From positions 372,001-436,000 of the forward strand of contig WHVD01000041.1 of the NCBI GenBank assembly GCA_015178975.1: DNA of 64,000 nt, written 5' to 3'. The notes beneath the pieces are model-generated. The model saw only the letters and a list, made by a program, of their open reading frames with translations, was not told where the DNA came from and ran no database searches. How positions within the stretch are numbered: the first letter of the stretch is position 1; each line of letters begins with the position of its first letter. Both the position numbers and the translations under genes were made by a program. Shown here one piece after another: positions 1 to 11,274 of this stretch. The DNA comes from Hysterangium stoloniferum (lineage: Eukaryota; Basidiomycota; Agaricomycetes; Hysterangiales; Hysterangiaceae).

Positions 1-380
1 CTTTTAGCTCTCACAGTGGAGGAAGTAGAAGCCCACAGAGATCAATTATTACATGGAGTGTATATCGAGGGCTTATCGCATGGTAATGTCTGTGAAAGGT
101 ATGTTATTTGAGTATCTCGTCACACTTGTGTGAATAAATTGTCATGCCGTGTATATAGGAGGCTACTAGTTTGCTTGATCTATATGAGAAGCTTTTAGGA
201 TCTCACCCTGTGACGCTGTCGGAAAAACTCACAGAACGATCATTAATCCTCCCCAAAGGTATAGTCCTTTTAACTGTGTCTACTTTACACACCTTCATAG
301 GTTCCAATTTCGTGTACAAGCTGGATGTTCCTAATCCGAAAGTACAAGCATATCCAGAGCTTGCAAAGCCATCTGGGTGA
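1..380 (+). pseudogene. M16 metallopeptidase (insulinase/Ste23-like) fragment
   Basis: The translation from the left edge (LLALTVEEVEAH, then YIEGLSHGN) resembles the inactive C-terminal half of fungal Ste23/insulin-degrading enzymes, followed by LTERSLILPKGSNFVYKLD and VPNPK. Two short introns fit: 99-158 and 259-300. The family then normally continues with a stretch around NPKEVNS and several hundred more residues. Here it runs into unrelated sequence and stops at 378-380. Joining the first two exons also needs a one-base correction, since exon 1 ends in phase 2 and exon 2 reads in phase 0. The HxxEH zinc site is not in the window. I read it as a truncated, decayed copy of an M16 gene. Family assignment is from memory. 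Confidence 0.6.
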
Positions 381-952
381 GTTTTGATGTCTTTGTGAGC
401 GTGAAAAATGGGATGATTCATTTGATCAATGTTAGGTTATCATCATACGAGTGCCAGACACCTTGTATCCCTGACACATTGCCCCTTGGTACCCCTCCAC
501 ACATCTGCCATACATTGCGAAATTGGCATCCTGTCCTCTATTATGTGTCTTCTAATAACCTGTTTTCTCCACTGATCCCCCTATCCCCTGATCTGTTTGG
601 AAAGTGGCCGGTTCAGGATAGGGAAACATTGAGGAGACTCACTGGCCATCACGAAACAATGGTATAGTTTTACCATCATTCATCCCGAAGAACAAGGCAC
701 TTGATGCAACCTTGTTGGTAGATTTGGAACGGTTTTGCACTGGCGGCAGAGCGGCGACGAGTGCAGGGCAGCTCCAGTGTGTGTGTAACCTGCGCAATCC
801 ATGGTGTAAAAGAAATGCACCTGGGAAAAGGGAATAACATGCCACCATTACTAACTGGCCTCACACTGCCTCGCTGCCGGTCTTAGCTTGTCTTTAATCG
901 CCTAGTCCTTCGTTAGCCAAAGGAGTAGCATCCATCCGAGCATGGAACATAC
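381..952. other. stretch without a recognisable gene
   Basis: Short open frames occur on both strands, including a 96-codon plus-strand frame at 377-667, but none has a motif or composition I recognise. It separates the M16 fragment from the recombinase remnant and is probably decayed sequence. Confidence 0.4.
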
Positions 953-1222
953 ATGGCAACTATCTGGCTTGCAGCACCATTCGGACTTGACAAGTGCAGG
1001 GCTGGTCACAGCTTCCATCATGGCGGGGCCTCCTCTGCTGCTGCTGCCGGTTACACTGGATTTGAGATTCAACAGCTGGGGCAGTGGCGGAGTGATTCCT
1101 ATATGCTTTATATCGAGTCAGACAAAGCCCGCATCCTCTCTCTTTCTTCCCATCTCCATTGGGCCGTTCCCAACGCTCAGCCTTTCGAGCCTCTGTCTCT
1201 TCATCTCACTCAGTTGGCTTGA
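953..1222 (+). pseudogene. tyrosine recombinase C-terminal fragment
   Basis: The frame contains AGHSFHHGGASSAAAAG followed by EIQQLGQWRSDSYMLYI and ARILSLSSHLHW. This matches the C-terminal catalytic block of fungal phage-integrase-like (Crypton/DIRS type) recombinases, in which GHSFRRG supplies the HxxR box, QLGxWxS the next block, and the Y of the YxxYI stretch is the nucleophile. The second box arginine appears replaced (SFHHG instead of SFRRG) and no upstream core is readable, so it should be inactive. It is of a different type from the recombinase at 2215-4519. Confidence 0.55.
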
Positions 1223-1443
1223 GCATGGCCTACATCTTTGTCGGTCATGCAAGAGAGCACTGGCATCACAAATATATTCTGTTTGCTTGCCAGTTGTCAG
1301 AATCGACTAAACATAGATGGCTCGTCTTCTCGTCTCCTGCAATTGTGTGACGCTCATGACCCTCTGGACAAAAATATGTATGCCACGTCTTATGCATTAC
1401 TTTTGACTGTACACTGATGGATTATGCCTCTACTCTTGTAGCT

Positions 1444-1628
1444 ATGGGCCACAACCCAATATACCTTGAGCACCGATCCGACGAAACGATATGGGTCACA
1501 CCCAATATACCTCAAGCACTGATTCAACGAAATGATACGGGTCACACCCAATATACCTCGAGCACCGATTCGACGAAATGATATGGATCACACCCAATAT
1601 ACCTCGAGCACCGATTCGATGAAATGAC
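1444..1628. repeat. 46-bp tandem repeat, 4 copies
   Basis: Four head-to-tail units of 47, 46, 46 and 46 bp begin at 1444, 1491, 1537 and 1583. Each carries GGGTCACACCCAATATACCT (with a few changes) and a GATTCGACGAAATGA-like end. Units differ by a few substitutions. It is a minisatellite; no function is apparent. Confidence 0.9.
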
Positions 1629-2214
1629 AAAGCGTCCACCGCGCATGGGGTCTTCCTGGTAAGGCATGTTTCTCTCCATTTTTCTGTACCCCCTGTTCTT
1701 TACTAACCAACTAACCACCCTGTCAGTTCCCAAGCATCTGATATTTTTCTTCAAACGCCTCCCTCCTCAAACGTTCGGGACTGAATTTCCAAGCCGTTAT
1801 CGAAGAGTACAGAGAAGTCATAGGAACACAGACATGGATTCCAGCGTGGGCATTCAGGTTCCATTTGTGTTGGTGCGTATGACTTGGGTGGTGATGTTGA
1901 ATGATATCAACTTATACCATGCCATGTGTGACTTTACTACAGATCTAGTTAGCTTCCTGATAAATGAGGTCAAGGCACTTGTAGATGAGCTGGTATGTCC
2001 CAAAACAGCCTACCATCCCGAGGAAGACTTACACTCACTCAGACCAATAGATTTAAAGGGATAGTGGTTTGAGATATCGTTTCTTGGATTGAATTGTACA
2101 ATAATCTAGTAGTTTTATTGAATATAGGAAGGTTTCAATTGTCAATGTCAATGTCCTAATTTAGTTAGTTTCAAAACAATTTAAAAAAGAACCCGCTTAC
2201 TGGGAAAATTTGCC
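1629..2214. other. stretch without a recognised gene; upstream region of the recombinase
   Basis: A 132-codon frame (1666-2064, +) has no recognisable motif. The last 150 bases are AT-rich, ending in a poly-A-rich run just before the ATG at 2215, and may contain the promoter of the recombinase gene. No clear TATA box can be assigned. Confidence 0.35.
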
Positions 2215-4519
2215 ATGCCCGCCATTCGCAATTCCAAGAAACCCAACCAAGTCAAAACATCTACAGAAAGGATATCTCTGAAGGCTCTCATATCCACTGC
2301 AAAAGCCTCAAAGGATGAGCACGGCTTCTCCAAGAGCACAATTGGTTCTTATGAAAGAGCTCTCCGTCAAGCCAGAAAATGGTTACAGGAGCAGGTTGAA
2401 GCTGAAACATCTTTTGAACGTCCACCAGGTTGTCCAGATATTGTTGAACCATCAGAAAGCTGGACTTTGGAAGAATTGAGGTTCGCTTTTGACAAGAAAC
2501 CAAATGGAGCATCACCGGCCGCATTGGCACTATTCATTGCCACGAGATGTTTTACGAAAGGAAGCAATGGGAAAGAGTTAAAGAAAGGAATTGCTGAACA
2601 GACACATTCAGCCTGGAAGAAGTTCTGGGATGATTCGTCCGTGGTTCTTGACTTCTGTTCTGGATCCCTTTTTACTAAATTTAGACATGTACTTCCAGTG
2701 ATCCGAATGGATTATATCGTGGGGCATGGCTTTGGGATCCAGAAAAAAAGATTGCTAGAGAAAATCCAGCATCAGCCCCAGAAGTCAGAGAAATCGTCAA
2801 GGCAGTAATTGCAAGAGATGCAGCTTTAGGTGAACGGCAGCATTCAGCAGCAATGTCCAAAGAATACATGGATCGTATAATGGCCTGGTCAGATCAAGAA
2901 TGTCCAAAAAAAATGTTGGCTTCACTCACACCATGTCTGAGTGACTTTGCAAAAATACGACTCAAAGTTACAAAACATTTATTCATGCGAGCCTTTGCTT
3001 CAAGTGGCTGGACCCTCTGGACAAGGCAAGCAAAATTATATAGTTCTATGCACACCATAGCATTGGTTTATTTTGAAATAATTTAGGAATTTTGAACTTG
3101 TGAAACTGCAGGCCAAGCACTATAGGCAGAACTTGCGAACTCAGGATGAGTATCAATGGAAATATGATGAATGTCATCTCGAACAGCGGAAGGGCTGGCA
3201 ACATCATATTAGTAAAGAGGGTGACCTTGAAAGTAAAGCATTCCTCAAAGAGCTTTGATGTAGCCAGATTGATGCATCTTTTACATAGGTCACAAATATG
3301 AAATTCATCCACAACAAGACATGCCATCAGTAGACATGCATTTTCATATGAACACCTGGATCACATTTCTGGAAGCATTTGTATATGGCCATGAATTATA
3401 TTCAAATGATTTCATATTTCCAAGCATAACTTCAACAGGAACTGTACAGCCAGGGACACCTATCTCTCATGACACAATCCAAAAGTGGCTTGATGAGTTT
3501 GTGGAAGGTGCTAAAATTGAGCTTGGTACCACCAAATTAACAACACACTGCTTTCGTCGAGGGGGTGCACAGTATAGATTTATGTATGCACCTGTGGGTA
3601 AGCGTTGGAGCCTTGCAACAATTCGGTGGTGGGGTGGATGGGCTCAAGGTGAACATGTATGTAATTAATTGATTAATATTTTCAATCTTTTTTGCTAATC
3701 TTTTTTTCAAGCGAGATACATTAATTCGCTACTTGCTAGATGAACTGTATCACTATGAAGAAGGTCACGGTGATGCCTTGCGTCCTATCAAAGTGGAAAA
3801 AGATACATCATTTCTCAATGAATGTAGCAGCACACAAGTGCCAACTCTTACAGGCTGGACTCAAATCATTAAGACAAGCTTTGAGGAGTTGCGCCGGGAT
3901 TTACAACAGGATTTTCAAATGACAAGTAATCATTGCAATTGTGTGGCCAGTAATAGTTGGCACCACAGTGAACAACGTCCAAACCTAATGCACCCCAGAG
4001 CTCAGCTTCAATTCACATCTATACCACACCAGGATACCATTGAAGTATCTAGCACAAGAGCACCTAGTGATCCTCAAATCACTTTACGTATCCCCAAGAT
4101 CATTAAGCCCAAAAAAGGTCACGCTGATGTGCCGCCTGCATGGAAACAGGCAGTAGATCATTGGGTGAGAGGAGATCCAAGTCAGAACTTGCCTGCATTA
4201 AAAGATTGGAAGCCTGAATGGACAAAGGGTAAATACAAGAAAATGTATGCAGAAGCCTATCATCAGCGGAAGGTAGTTGCCCTTGAATTTCTCGAAAGGT
4301 ATATACACTTTGCTTCTGGGTTTAGGATGTCTAATCTAAGTGACATACAGATTTAATTGTGATGAGGCCGCATTTCTGAACGCCTGGCCTCAAGCTTCAA
4401 GAGGATTTTCAATTTTGTTTAATGCAATAATGGATGATCGGAAAGCAAGGGGTCTGTCCAAGGCCCGAAACAGTAGGTATGGCTCTCCAGTATCAAGAAT
4501 GAAGGAGCGGAAAGATTGA
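2215..4519 (+). CDS. tyrosine recombinase of a Crypton-like element, apparently intact
   Basis: Six exons (2215-2636, 2699-3025, 3087-3232, 3289-3656, 3712-4298, 4351-4519) join in frame to give 672 residues. I placed each junction by restoring the expected family sequence, and all phases agree. The introns are 52-62 nt. The second (3026-3086) has a GC donor (AG|GCAAGC); the others are GT-AG. The product would cut and rejoin DNA through a tyrosine intermediate. The HxxR box is THCFRRGG (His385, Arg388), followed by IRWWGGWAQGEH and RYLLDELYHYEE, with Tyr428 the likely nucleophile. The N-terminal part (KSTIGSYERALRQARKW, then ALALFIATRCFTKG) resembles a core-binding region. The start Met is followed by the MPAI-type N-terminus I associate with this Agaricomycete family. 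No other element gene or clear termini are visible nearby. Family name and copy number elsewhere are from memory. Confidence 0.8.
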
Positions 4520-4914
4520 AATTATACACCCTAAACTATATGAAATTATACCCTGAACTATACCCTAAACTTGATGTCGTCCAGGCACCACATTACATTC
4601 CCTATCATTAATTAAACCATTTTTATTCACCCTATCTACAATATTTACATATATATCTGAGTGGATTTGATCAGGTCTCCAAGTTGACATTGGTCAAGTG
4701 AGTCGCCCTACACTTGCACTGTCCAAGGCATAGTGGTGGTGAGTGGAATGCCAACCCTGCTCCGAGTCTAAGGTGGGCAGTGTTGAAGGTTAGGGGGGCG
4801 GGGCTTATGTACGGGAGAGGCCAGAGTTAGCGAGGTGGGAATGTAGGATAAAGTTGAGCGTGAGAAATGTCACATGGGGGGGGAGGGAAGGGGGGAGTGA
4901 GGAAAAGTGCCCCA
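4520..4914. other. stretch without a gene, short CCCTAAACT-like iterations
   Basis: Just after the recombinase stop, CCCTAAACTA, CCCTGAACTA and CCCTAAACTT recur within about 45 bases (4528-4573). The rest includes G-rich runs at 4876-4897. No open frame of note is present. Confidence 0.4.
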
Positions 4915-5641
4915 TTTGACAGAGTAGATGGCGGGAACTCACTCGTTAGTAAGACATGATGGGGGTGGCAGGGTTTTCGGAGAGTCTCGGGAATTTCCTG
5001 AATTTGTACGAGTTCTGGCGATCGTGACGTTGACTTTTGTAAGCAGATGTTAGACTGCCTTCTGTTTGACAGAGTAGATGGCGGGAACTCACTCGTTAGT
5101 AAGACATGATGGGGGTGGCGGGGTTCTCGGGAATTTCCTGAATTTGTACGAGGTCTGGCAACGGTTATGTCAACTTTTGTAGGAGAACGTTAGACCGCTT
5201 TCCATTTGACAGAGTAGATGGCAGGAACTCACCTGTTAGTAAGATATGATGTGGGCAGCGGGGTTTTCACAGAGTCTCGGGAATTTCTTGAATTTGTACG
5301 AGGTCTGGCAATGGTTACGTCGACTTTTGTAGGTGAACATTAGACCGCTTTCCGTTTGACAGAGTAGATGGCAGGAACTCACCCATTATTAAGATATTAT
5401 GGGGGGTGGCGGGGTTTTCGGAAAGTCTCGGGCATTTCCTGAATTTGTACGAGGTCTGGCAATGGTTACGTTGACTTTTGTAGGTGAACGTTAGACCGCT
5501 TTCCATTTGACAGAGTAGATGGCAGGAACTCACCCGTTAGTAAGATATGATGTAGGCAGCGGGGTTTTCACAGAGTCTCGGGGGTTTCTTGAATTTGTAC
5601 GAGTTCTGGTGGTGGGTACGTCGACTGTCATAGGTGGACAT
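4915..5641. repeat. about 150-bp minisatellite, 5 copies
   Basis: Units start with TTTGACAGAGTAGATGGC at 4915, 5065, 5205, 5355 and 5506. Each runs through GGAACTCAC, GGGGTTTTC, GAATTTGTACGAG and ACGTTAGACCGC-like blocks. The second unit lacks about 10 bp and the last is partial. Open frames here are short and simply repeat with the array, so I do not call a gene. Confidence 0.85.
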
Positions 5642-6361
5642 TCACATGGGCTTGATGCACCATTTGTAGCACCCAAAGACACACAAAGAAATTTGTGTAC
5701 GGTGCTAATCAGATCAAAACACATACAAAATGTCCACAATCCTAGACAGCCTATCTCCCTTTTTATATAATGCACCCCAGACTAACGATACCTTGTAATC
5801 TTAATTGGATATGGGTATTGGGTTCCAAATAACAGGAAAAAAAGTGAAGCACAGCGATCATGAGCCAAACGGAATGACTGGATAATGCACCCAGAGTATA
5901 ATGCAGCCGGACTAATATTAATTGGATACGTCAGGATAGTGCGCTTACGTACGGTTCGATGCCGATGCCGCCCGGCACCGCGGGAGCAAATCCCGTAAAT
6001 TCAAAGAAATAAGTACCTTTACTTCATCAATTTTATTGGAAATTACCAAAATGAAATTATATCTGACATTAGATCATCAAAACATGAGAACTGTTACATC
6101 AAGTGTACAGTTTCCTGGTGAAATATACCTTGTGCACCACTTTAATTGGCACATCTGGTGTTCTATCATGGCAGCGAGGAACAAGTGTATGATAGAATTT
6201 AGTCTCTGAGTGAACACCAGGTGTGACATGTGGTCACTTCTCCTCATGCCACCAAAATATTAGCATTACATAAGCCACCTTTGGTAAGCTGGAACGCAGT
6301 GTAGGGTAACTGTATAGTTACATTACACTTATGGATACTATATTAGCATAGAGACTGATCG
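5642..6361. other. stretch without a recognised gene
   Basis: Includes a GC-rich patch at 5950-5990 (GATGCCGATGCCGCCCGGCA) in otherwise AT-rich DNA. The right half (about 6100-6361) may be the upstream part of the copia-type LTR annotated next, but I cannot fix its left end. No tRNA or protein gene is supported. Confidence 0.3.
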
Positions 6362-6618
6362 TGTAGCCTCTCAGTGAAGGTTTATCACTCACTGAGAGGT
6401 ATGCAATTTTCCCTAGTTCTACATTAATAGTTTACTTACTATTAATTCAGTATTATTTAGGTAGATAACAATAGATGTTATAGTGAAGGTTTATCACTCA
6501 CTGAGAGTATTATTTAGAACTGCGCAAATAATCTCAACAGGTTATGGGCCCCGCAGAACCTAGTTCCAAGAGTTATGTTGTCCCGAAACTCGACCGAGAT
6601 GGATCGAATTCGAACTAA
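6362..6618 (+). mobile_element. Ty1/copia LTR end plus first 24 gag codons
   Basis: Two stem-loop blocks (CTCTCAGTGA with TCACTGAGAG; second near 6481) precede AACAGGTTATGGGCCCC. The ATG at 6544 opens MGPAEPSSKSYVV, which parallels the gag start MGPAEPSIRSFVI at 41171, but it stops at 6616-6618. So this is the junction of an LTR with the beginning of copia gag, cut off after about 75 bases, directly left of the duplicated segment. Confidence 0.6.
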
Positions 6619-7396
6619 AGGCTGACTTTATGTATATCGTCACTTCTGCAGTTTGGAGACACTTGTTTTTCAAAGTCTACTCACTGGTCCTGTTACTAAT
6701 TTGTCGATGTCTATTGCTCGAACAAGCAGAGACCTCAGGGAAGTTCTTGCCTGATACTCACTAAACCTGGAAAAGTCCCCAGCTTCCTGCTGGTCAGTTG
6801 GCCAAGCTGCAGTACCTTCTTCCATAGCTTATTCACGTCACTACTTGGCGGTTCCTTTTGCTTGTACCTGGATGAATTTGTAGACAGCACATACATTTGT
6901 GATATATTTTCCATCGTCTTAATCCATCGGTTTCGGGTTTCCTCCTGGCCCTCCTTCCCGGCCCTCCTTCCCGGCCTTCCTTCCCAGCTAAGTCCTCAAC
7001 TCACACCTCAATTTCTAAATAGCATAGGCATTAGTAATAGCCTTTTCCCCCCTTATCCGGGACAAATATCAATTTTCAAGAATACTAGAATGGGCTTATT
7101 CCACCATACCGGATTCGCTACAGAGCCGCCTTCGACCACTGGCAGGTGATGGTGAGGTGCAGGTTTAGCAGCAATGAATGAAGCTTCTAGAACGTCTGAT
7201 GTTCATGCAGATGTCAGTTTGGTGCAATCCTGTCACACACCTAAGTATTATTGCTGTGCTGTCCACATGATAGGAAGATCGTTGAACCAATGATCCTGCG
7301 TCAAAATGCTAGATATAGCTTCAATTGCTTGACATACACAACATACAAAACCTGTAAATAGGCAACTAAAACGAGATAACCGCCATAGCTACCTCG

Positions 7397-9160
7397 ATGA
7401 CTGCCCAAGAGATTTACGCTGAACGTCTCTTGCATGCTAAGCGTGGTCAGCCTCTTTGGAATGCAGATCCTCACGATGAGTTGCTGTTGAAATTGCAGAT
7501 GTAGGCTATGTCAGAGATGGGTCATGGATAAGACTGTTCAACGCCTCAAAGCCCGCGGAAGACCCCTACAACAATACACTTCATCCCGGCGTTCCTACCA
7601 ATCACGTACCGTTTTCAACCGGAAAAATACAGCGGCGGACACTCTCAAAGTTATCACCTATCATGAGTAAAGAGGTGAAGCGTATCGGGATCCACGGTGA
7701 CGTCTCTGCTGGGTAAGTTGTATGACGTCCTACTGTGAATATAAATGACCTATGATACTCTTATTAAACACAGACCTGTCATTGAATCTGGGGGTGGATT
7801 TACCTTTGAATCGTCGAACGCTACCGGTGCCATATTGACCCTTGGAGATCACGCTGACTCCATGGATGCTCTCGATACTAGCTACTTTACTTCCGCCATT
7901 TGGAATCACCGTCAAGATTGGCTAGAATTTGCGAATGTATCCCATGGCCGTCAGATCAGTCTTTGGGATGTAGTACTCGTTACTGGCTATGATCGCACAT
8001 CTTCTTGGGCAGCTGCCGTTTTCAGTGGTAGCTCCTTCCGTTTCGGTATAAACCTTGACATTCAGACGGGTATTGCAAAGGCCACCGTCTTAGGAGAGAT
8101 ATCAAAGGAGACTCATCTTGAGGCTATGAACAGCGGACCACTAAGTCCTCGTGTAAGGACCAGCGGAGACCGGGACCAATGTGTCTTTGTGCGTGGATAC
8201 AAAATGGGAGACAGAAAGTCAGGTATTATGAGGCGATGGACGAGAAGAAATAAGCAACCTTACGATGGCTACTTGTACTGCGATTCTCCGCCGAAGGGTA
8301 ACGATGACGACGGTCACAATGGTGGTGGCGGCGGCAACGGCGGCAATGAGAGTCGCCAGTTTACTCAACCACGATATCACAGTGAGTCTACATCTAAATC
8401 GGGGTCGTCAGGATCAAGAAAGGGTTCAAGCGCTGCTGGAACGTCATCTGCTAAACATTTGGATGACTATGGATCATCATCAAGCGATCCACCCGACGAT
8501 ATTGTACTTCTCTGTGAGGAAGGGTCAGTTCTGGACCAGAAAATGGTCAGTATTTGATGGGGTTTGAATGTGTAAATGTGATGCTCATACCTGGCTGACC
8601 AGAGCGTGTCATGCTTGGATATTATGTTGGAATTCATTTTAGAAGTATGGCCCAGTACCCTCCATGAAGTTAATTGGATTGACATTGTTCCAGAAATCGG
8701 ATGCCGACTTTGCATTGGTGCACGACGACGATTTTATACATGTAAATATAACTCCTGAAGTGAGTTCATACGCATTCAATGCACTTTGTGATAACTCGTT
8801 TCCTGTTCCAAAGGCCACAGACACTACTCAAGATTTTGGAAACTATCTTTATGGCGTGAGCCCAAAAGTATTTGTGGAAGACGAGAGTACGTCCCTTATG
8901 CTTTGGTCATTAGGTGACTGCTCATTTTGGTGGTTAAGTTGGTATGCTTGAGTTTACATACCATGCACGTCTATCAATCACATTGGACGATATATCACAT
9001 GGGAGTTTTATGTCAAACACGGTCAGGAATGCCGGCAGGACGTCAGAATCGGCCGATTCTGAGATGAGTTACCAGCTTGATGGGTCGACACCACATTTGA
9101 AGACAATTGGTGAGGGCGGTTATACCCGCCACGAGTATGCTTGCGATGACCATCCCGAAT
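7397..9160 (+). pseudogene. conserved fungal N-terminal domain plus Gly/Asn linker (copy A), frameshifted
   Basis: Begins MTAQEIYAERLLHAKRG, an N-terminus I associate with a large Agaricomycete family of unknown function. Exons 7397-7712, 7774-8545, 8643-8886 and 8939-9160 can be drawn with introns 7713-7773, 8546-8642 and 8887-8938. Compared with copy B, one base is missing near 7485 (GAGTTGCTGTTG against GAGCTGCCTGTTG), so the first exon runs into TAG at 7502. The body carries SGGGFTFESSNATGAILTL, DQCVFVRGYKMGDRKS and a Gly/Asn-rich linker (GHNGGGGGNGGN). It ends in LEFTYHARLSITLDDI and a TAA at 9158-9160, with a degenerate finger (YACDD, then FPTTSALQAHRHT) across the stop. No catalytic motif is visible. 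Called a pseudogene because of the frameshift, unless the base loss is a sequencing error. Confidence 0.7.
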
Positions 9161-9349
9161 AATTTCCCACAACGAGTGCTCTCCAGGCTCACCGACACAC
9201 AGATAAAAACACAGATGGTCCTGGCGAGCGCAGGAGCTGCCGTAATAATCGTGACCGGCATAGTAGTGGCCGCAATCAAGGCCTACCCCCAATTACAGGT
9301 GCGTTTCCAAGTATTTATCCTACTAACAATTCCTTGTCCCACTGACCAG

Positions 9350-9796
9350 AATTCCCAAATCGACAGAACACTTCCCGTACCTCCAGCAAGCGACACCCTC
9401 TCCATGGCCTCGGGAACCTCCTAGTGGCCATTTCGTGCAGGACGCATCCGATATGACGCCCCAGAGAAGTTCAGATAGACCTGGAGTTCCAACGGGAACT
9501 ACCCAGGATGATGACCCAAGTCGCAAATACTCTTGCGATGAGTGTCACAAAACCTTTTCCACACTGAGGGCTTTCCAGACTCACCAAAACATCCATACGG
9601 GTGCAAAGCGTGCGTCTAATATAAGACTCCAATGGCATCCTATCTCAGGCTTATTCTTTCTCTTCTTTAGCGTATGTATGCTCTAAATGTCGAAAGGCTT
9701 TCAATGTCAAGTCAAATCTACGACGACACGAACGCTTCGTTCACCACGTAACTCCAGCCGCCGACGGTGAAATTAATATCCTCCATTTAATTACAG
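9350..9796 (+). pseudogene. two-finger C2H2 module A1
   Basis: Starts after an acceptor (CTGACCAG) with NSQIDRTLPVPPAS. Finger 1 is CDECHKTFSTLRAFQTHQNIH and is followed by a 70-nt intron (9601-9670). Finger 2 is CSKCRKAFNVKSNLRRH, then ERFVH. Both have the CX2C-X12-HX3-4H spacing of classical DNA-binding zinc fingers. The intron sits between the fingers at the same place in every module of both paralogues. This exon set is part of the copy A gene, which is broken upstream; the module itself reads open. Confidence 0.7.
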
Positions 9797-9847
9797 GGGT
9801 CTTCCCAGGTATTTATCCTGCTAATAATTCCTTGTCCCGCTGACCAG

Positions 9848-10227
9848 AATTCCCAAATCGACAGAACACTTCCCGTACCTCCAGCAACTACCCACCCTCA
9901 GGAACCTCCTAGCGGCCGTTTCGTGCAGGACGCATGCGATATGATACACCAGAGAAGTTCAGATAGACCCGGAGTTCCGACGAGAACCACCCGGTATGAT
10001 GACCCAAGTCGCAAGTACCCTTGCGATGAGTGTGGTAAAGAATTTCCCACACCTAGTGCTCTCCAAACGCACCAAAACATCCATACGGGTAGAAGGCGTG
10101 CGTCTAATATAATACTCCAATGGCATTCTTTCGAAGGCTTACTCTTTCTCCTTTTTAGCATATGTATGTTCTAGATGTGGGAGGGCATTTAGCGTTAAAT
10201 TGAATATATTACTTGATGCTATATTCT
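9848..10227 (+). pseudogene. two-finger C2H2 module A2, cut by an LTR fragment
   Basis: Same layout as A1: the exon starts after CTGACCAG at 9848, with finger CDECGKEFPTPSALQTHQNIH and an intron 10089-10158. A second finger then begins as CSRCGRAFSVKLN but is lost within ten residues. The break coincides with the LTR fragment that begins TGTTAGGATC at 10228. The spacer text (PQRSSDRPGVPT in A1, HQRSSDRPGVPT here) shows the modules arose by tandem duplication. Confidence 0.7.
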
Positions 10228-10565
10228 TGTTAGGATCCCCATTGTTTTTGGACCCCTGCAACCTGTTTTGGACTCAATACCCTTTGTTGTCTCACTGTCA
10301 GAACCCCTGTCCAAGGTATCACCACTCATGGCACCCCCAACACTTGTTTCATTATAGTAGTTGACCCTCTAGCCTTCCATCCCATCTCCATCCTGCTCGC
10401 TCCCCTGTCACTGTCTCCCTTTACACATCTCACTTGCCACCTCAGACCCCTTTAGTAGTGTTTAGTACCTTACATTTAGTCTTCCCACCTTGTCATCAAC
10501 TTCTTATAATCCATTCCAGCCTTCAACCTCCTTGATTGGCCCTCTGGTCATCCCTCCTCCCGCAG
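10228..10565 (+). mobile_element. gypsy LTR fragment (TGTTAGGATC family)
   Basis: The sequence from TGTTAGGATCCCCATTG onward aligns with the reverse complement of the LTRs at 49763-50513 and 55356-56080 (shared blocks such as CACTTGCCACCTCAGACCCC). It stops near 10565, after which copy A resumes the sequence it shares with copy B around 30950. The fragment replaces the second finger of module A2. Confidence 0.75.
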
Positions 10566-11274
10566 GACTTGAACGAATGGGACGTCCTAATGTGCCGCTA
10601 GTCGGATGTCACAGGTTAGTATTTCCACATCAAAACTCCCAGTTATTTATCATATTTCTCTCACTTTAACACCAAAATAATCTAATTTCAAGCTTCCGGT
10701 ATTTTAGTGTGCTAATTTTTGTTATTTCACCCCGTAGCCCAATTGCTTTCTAGTAAAGAACAACTAGCCTATCGCCCTACCGGAACTACATTGTATTTTT
10801 CTAATATTTGACCGCATTGAGATGTGATGATCCAGATCGCAAGTACGCTTGCGATGAGTGTTCCGAACACTTTTCAACATTGAGTGCCCTGCAAATCCAC
10901 CGACGCACCCGTACTGGCGCTGCCTGGCGTGCGTATTATAAGGCACCAATGGCATCCTATCGAAAGCTTACTCTTTCTCTTCTTTAGCGTGTGTATGCTC
11001 TAATGTAGAAAGACTTTCAGCGTGAAATCACATCTACGACGACACGAACGCTCCATTCACAACGTAGTTCCAGCTGCTGATGATATTATTCCTCTTCCCA
11101 CAGAGGTTGAAGGGGTGGGAAGCCTTGAAAAATATGACAGAAGAACTTGAACTTGAACGCTTCGTCCTTGCGGAGAGTAGAGTGGGAGCTGTTCAAGTTG
11201 GAGGTGTTGGCCTTGTGCCACGCCTAGCTGCAACGAATGGCTAGCCCGATTTCACTATGCGAACATCTACATAT
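10566..11274 (+). pseudogene. remains of C2H2 module A3
   Basis: The first finger reads KYACDECSEHFSTLSALQIHRRT (about 10840-10910) and is followed by an intron-like stretch ending TTCTTTAG at 10987. The second finger is frameshifted by a missing A (GCTCTAATGTAGAAAG, against GCTCTAAATGTAGAAAG in copy B). It is the third module of the copy A gene and clearly decayed. Confidence 0.6.

Noticed and set aside
1444..1628. Regular 46-bp repeats as a CRISPR array
   Set aside because: The units are contiguous with no unique spacers, and the genome is eukaryotic. It is a minisatellite.
4525..4575. Telomere-like CCCTAA repeats
   Set aside because: Only three irregular copies with different spacing; not a tandem TTAGGG array.
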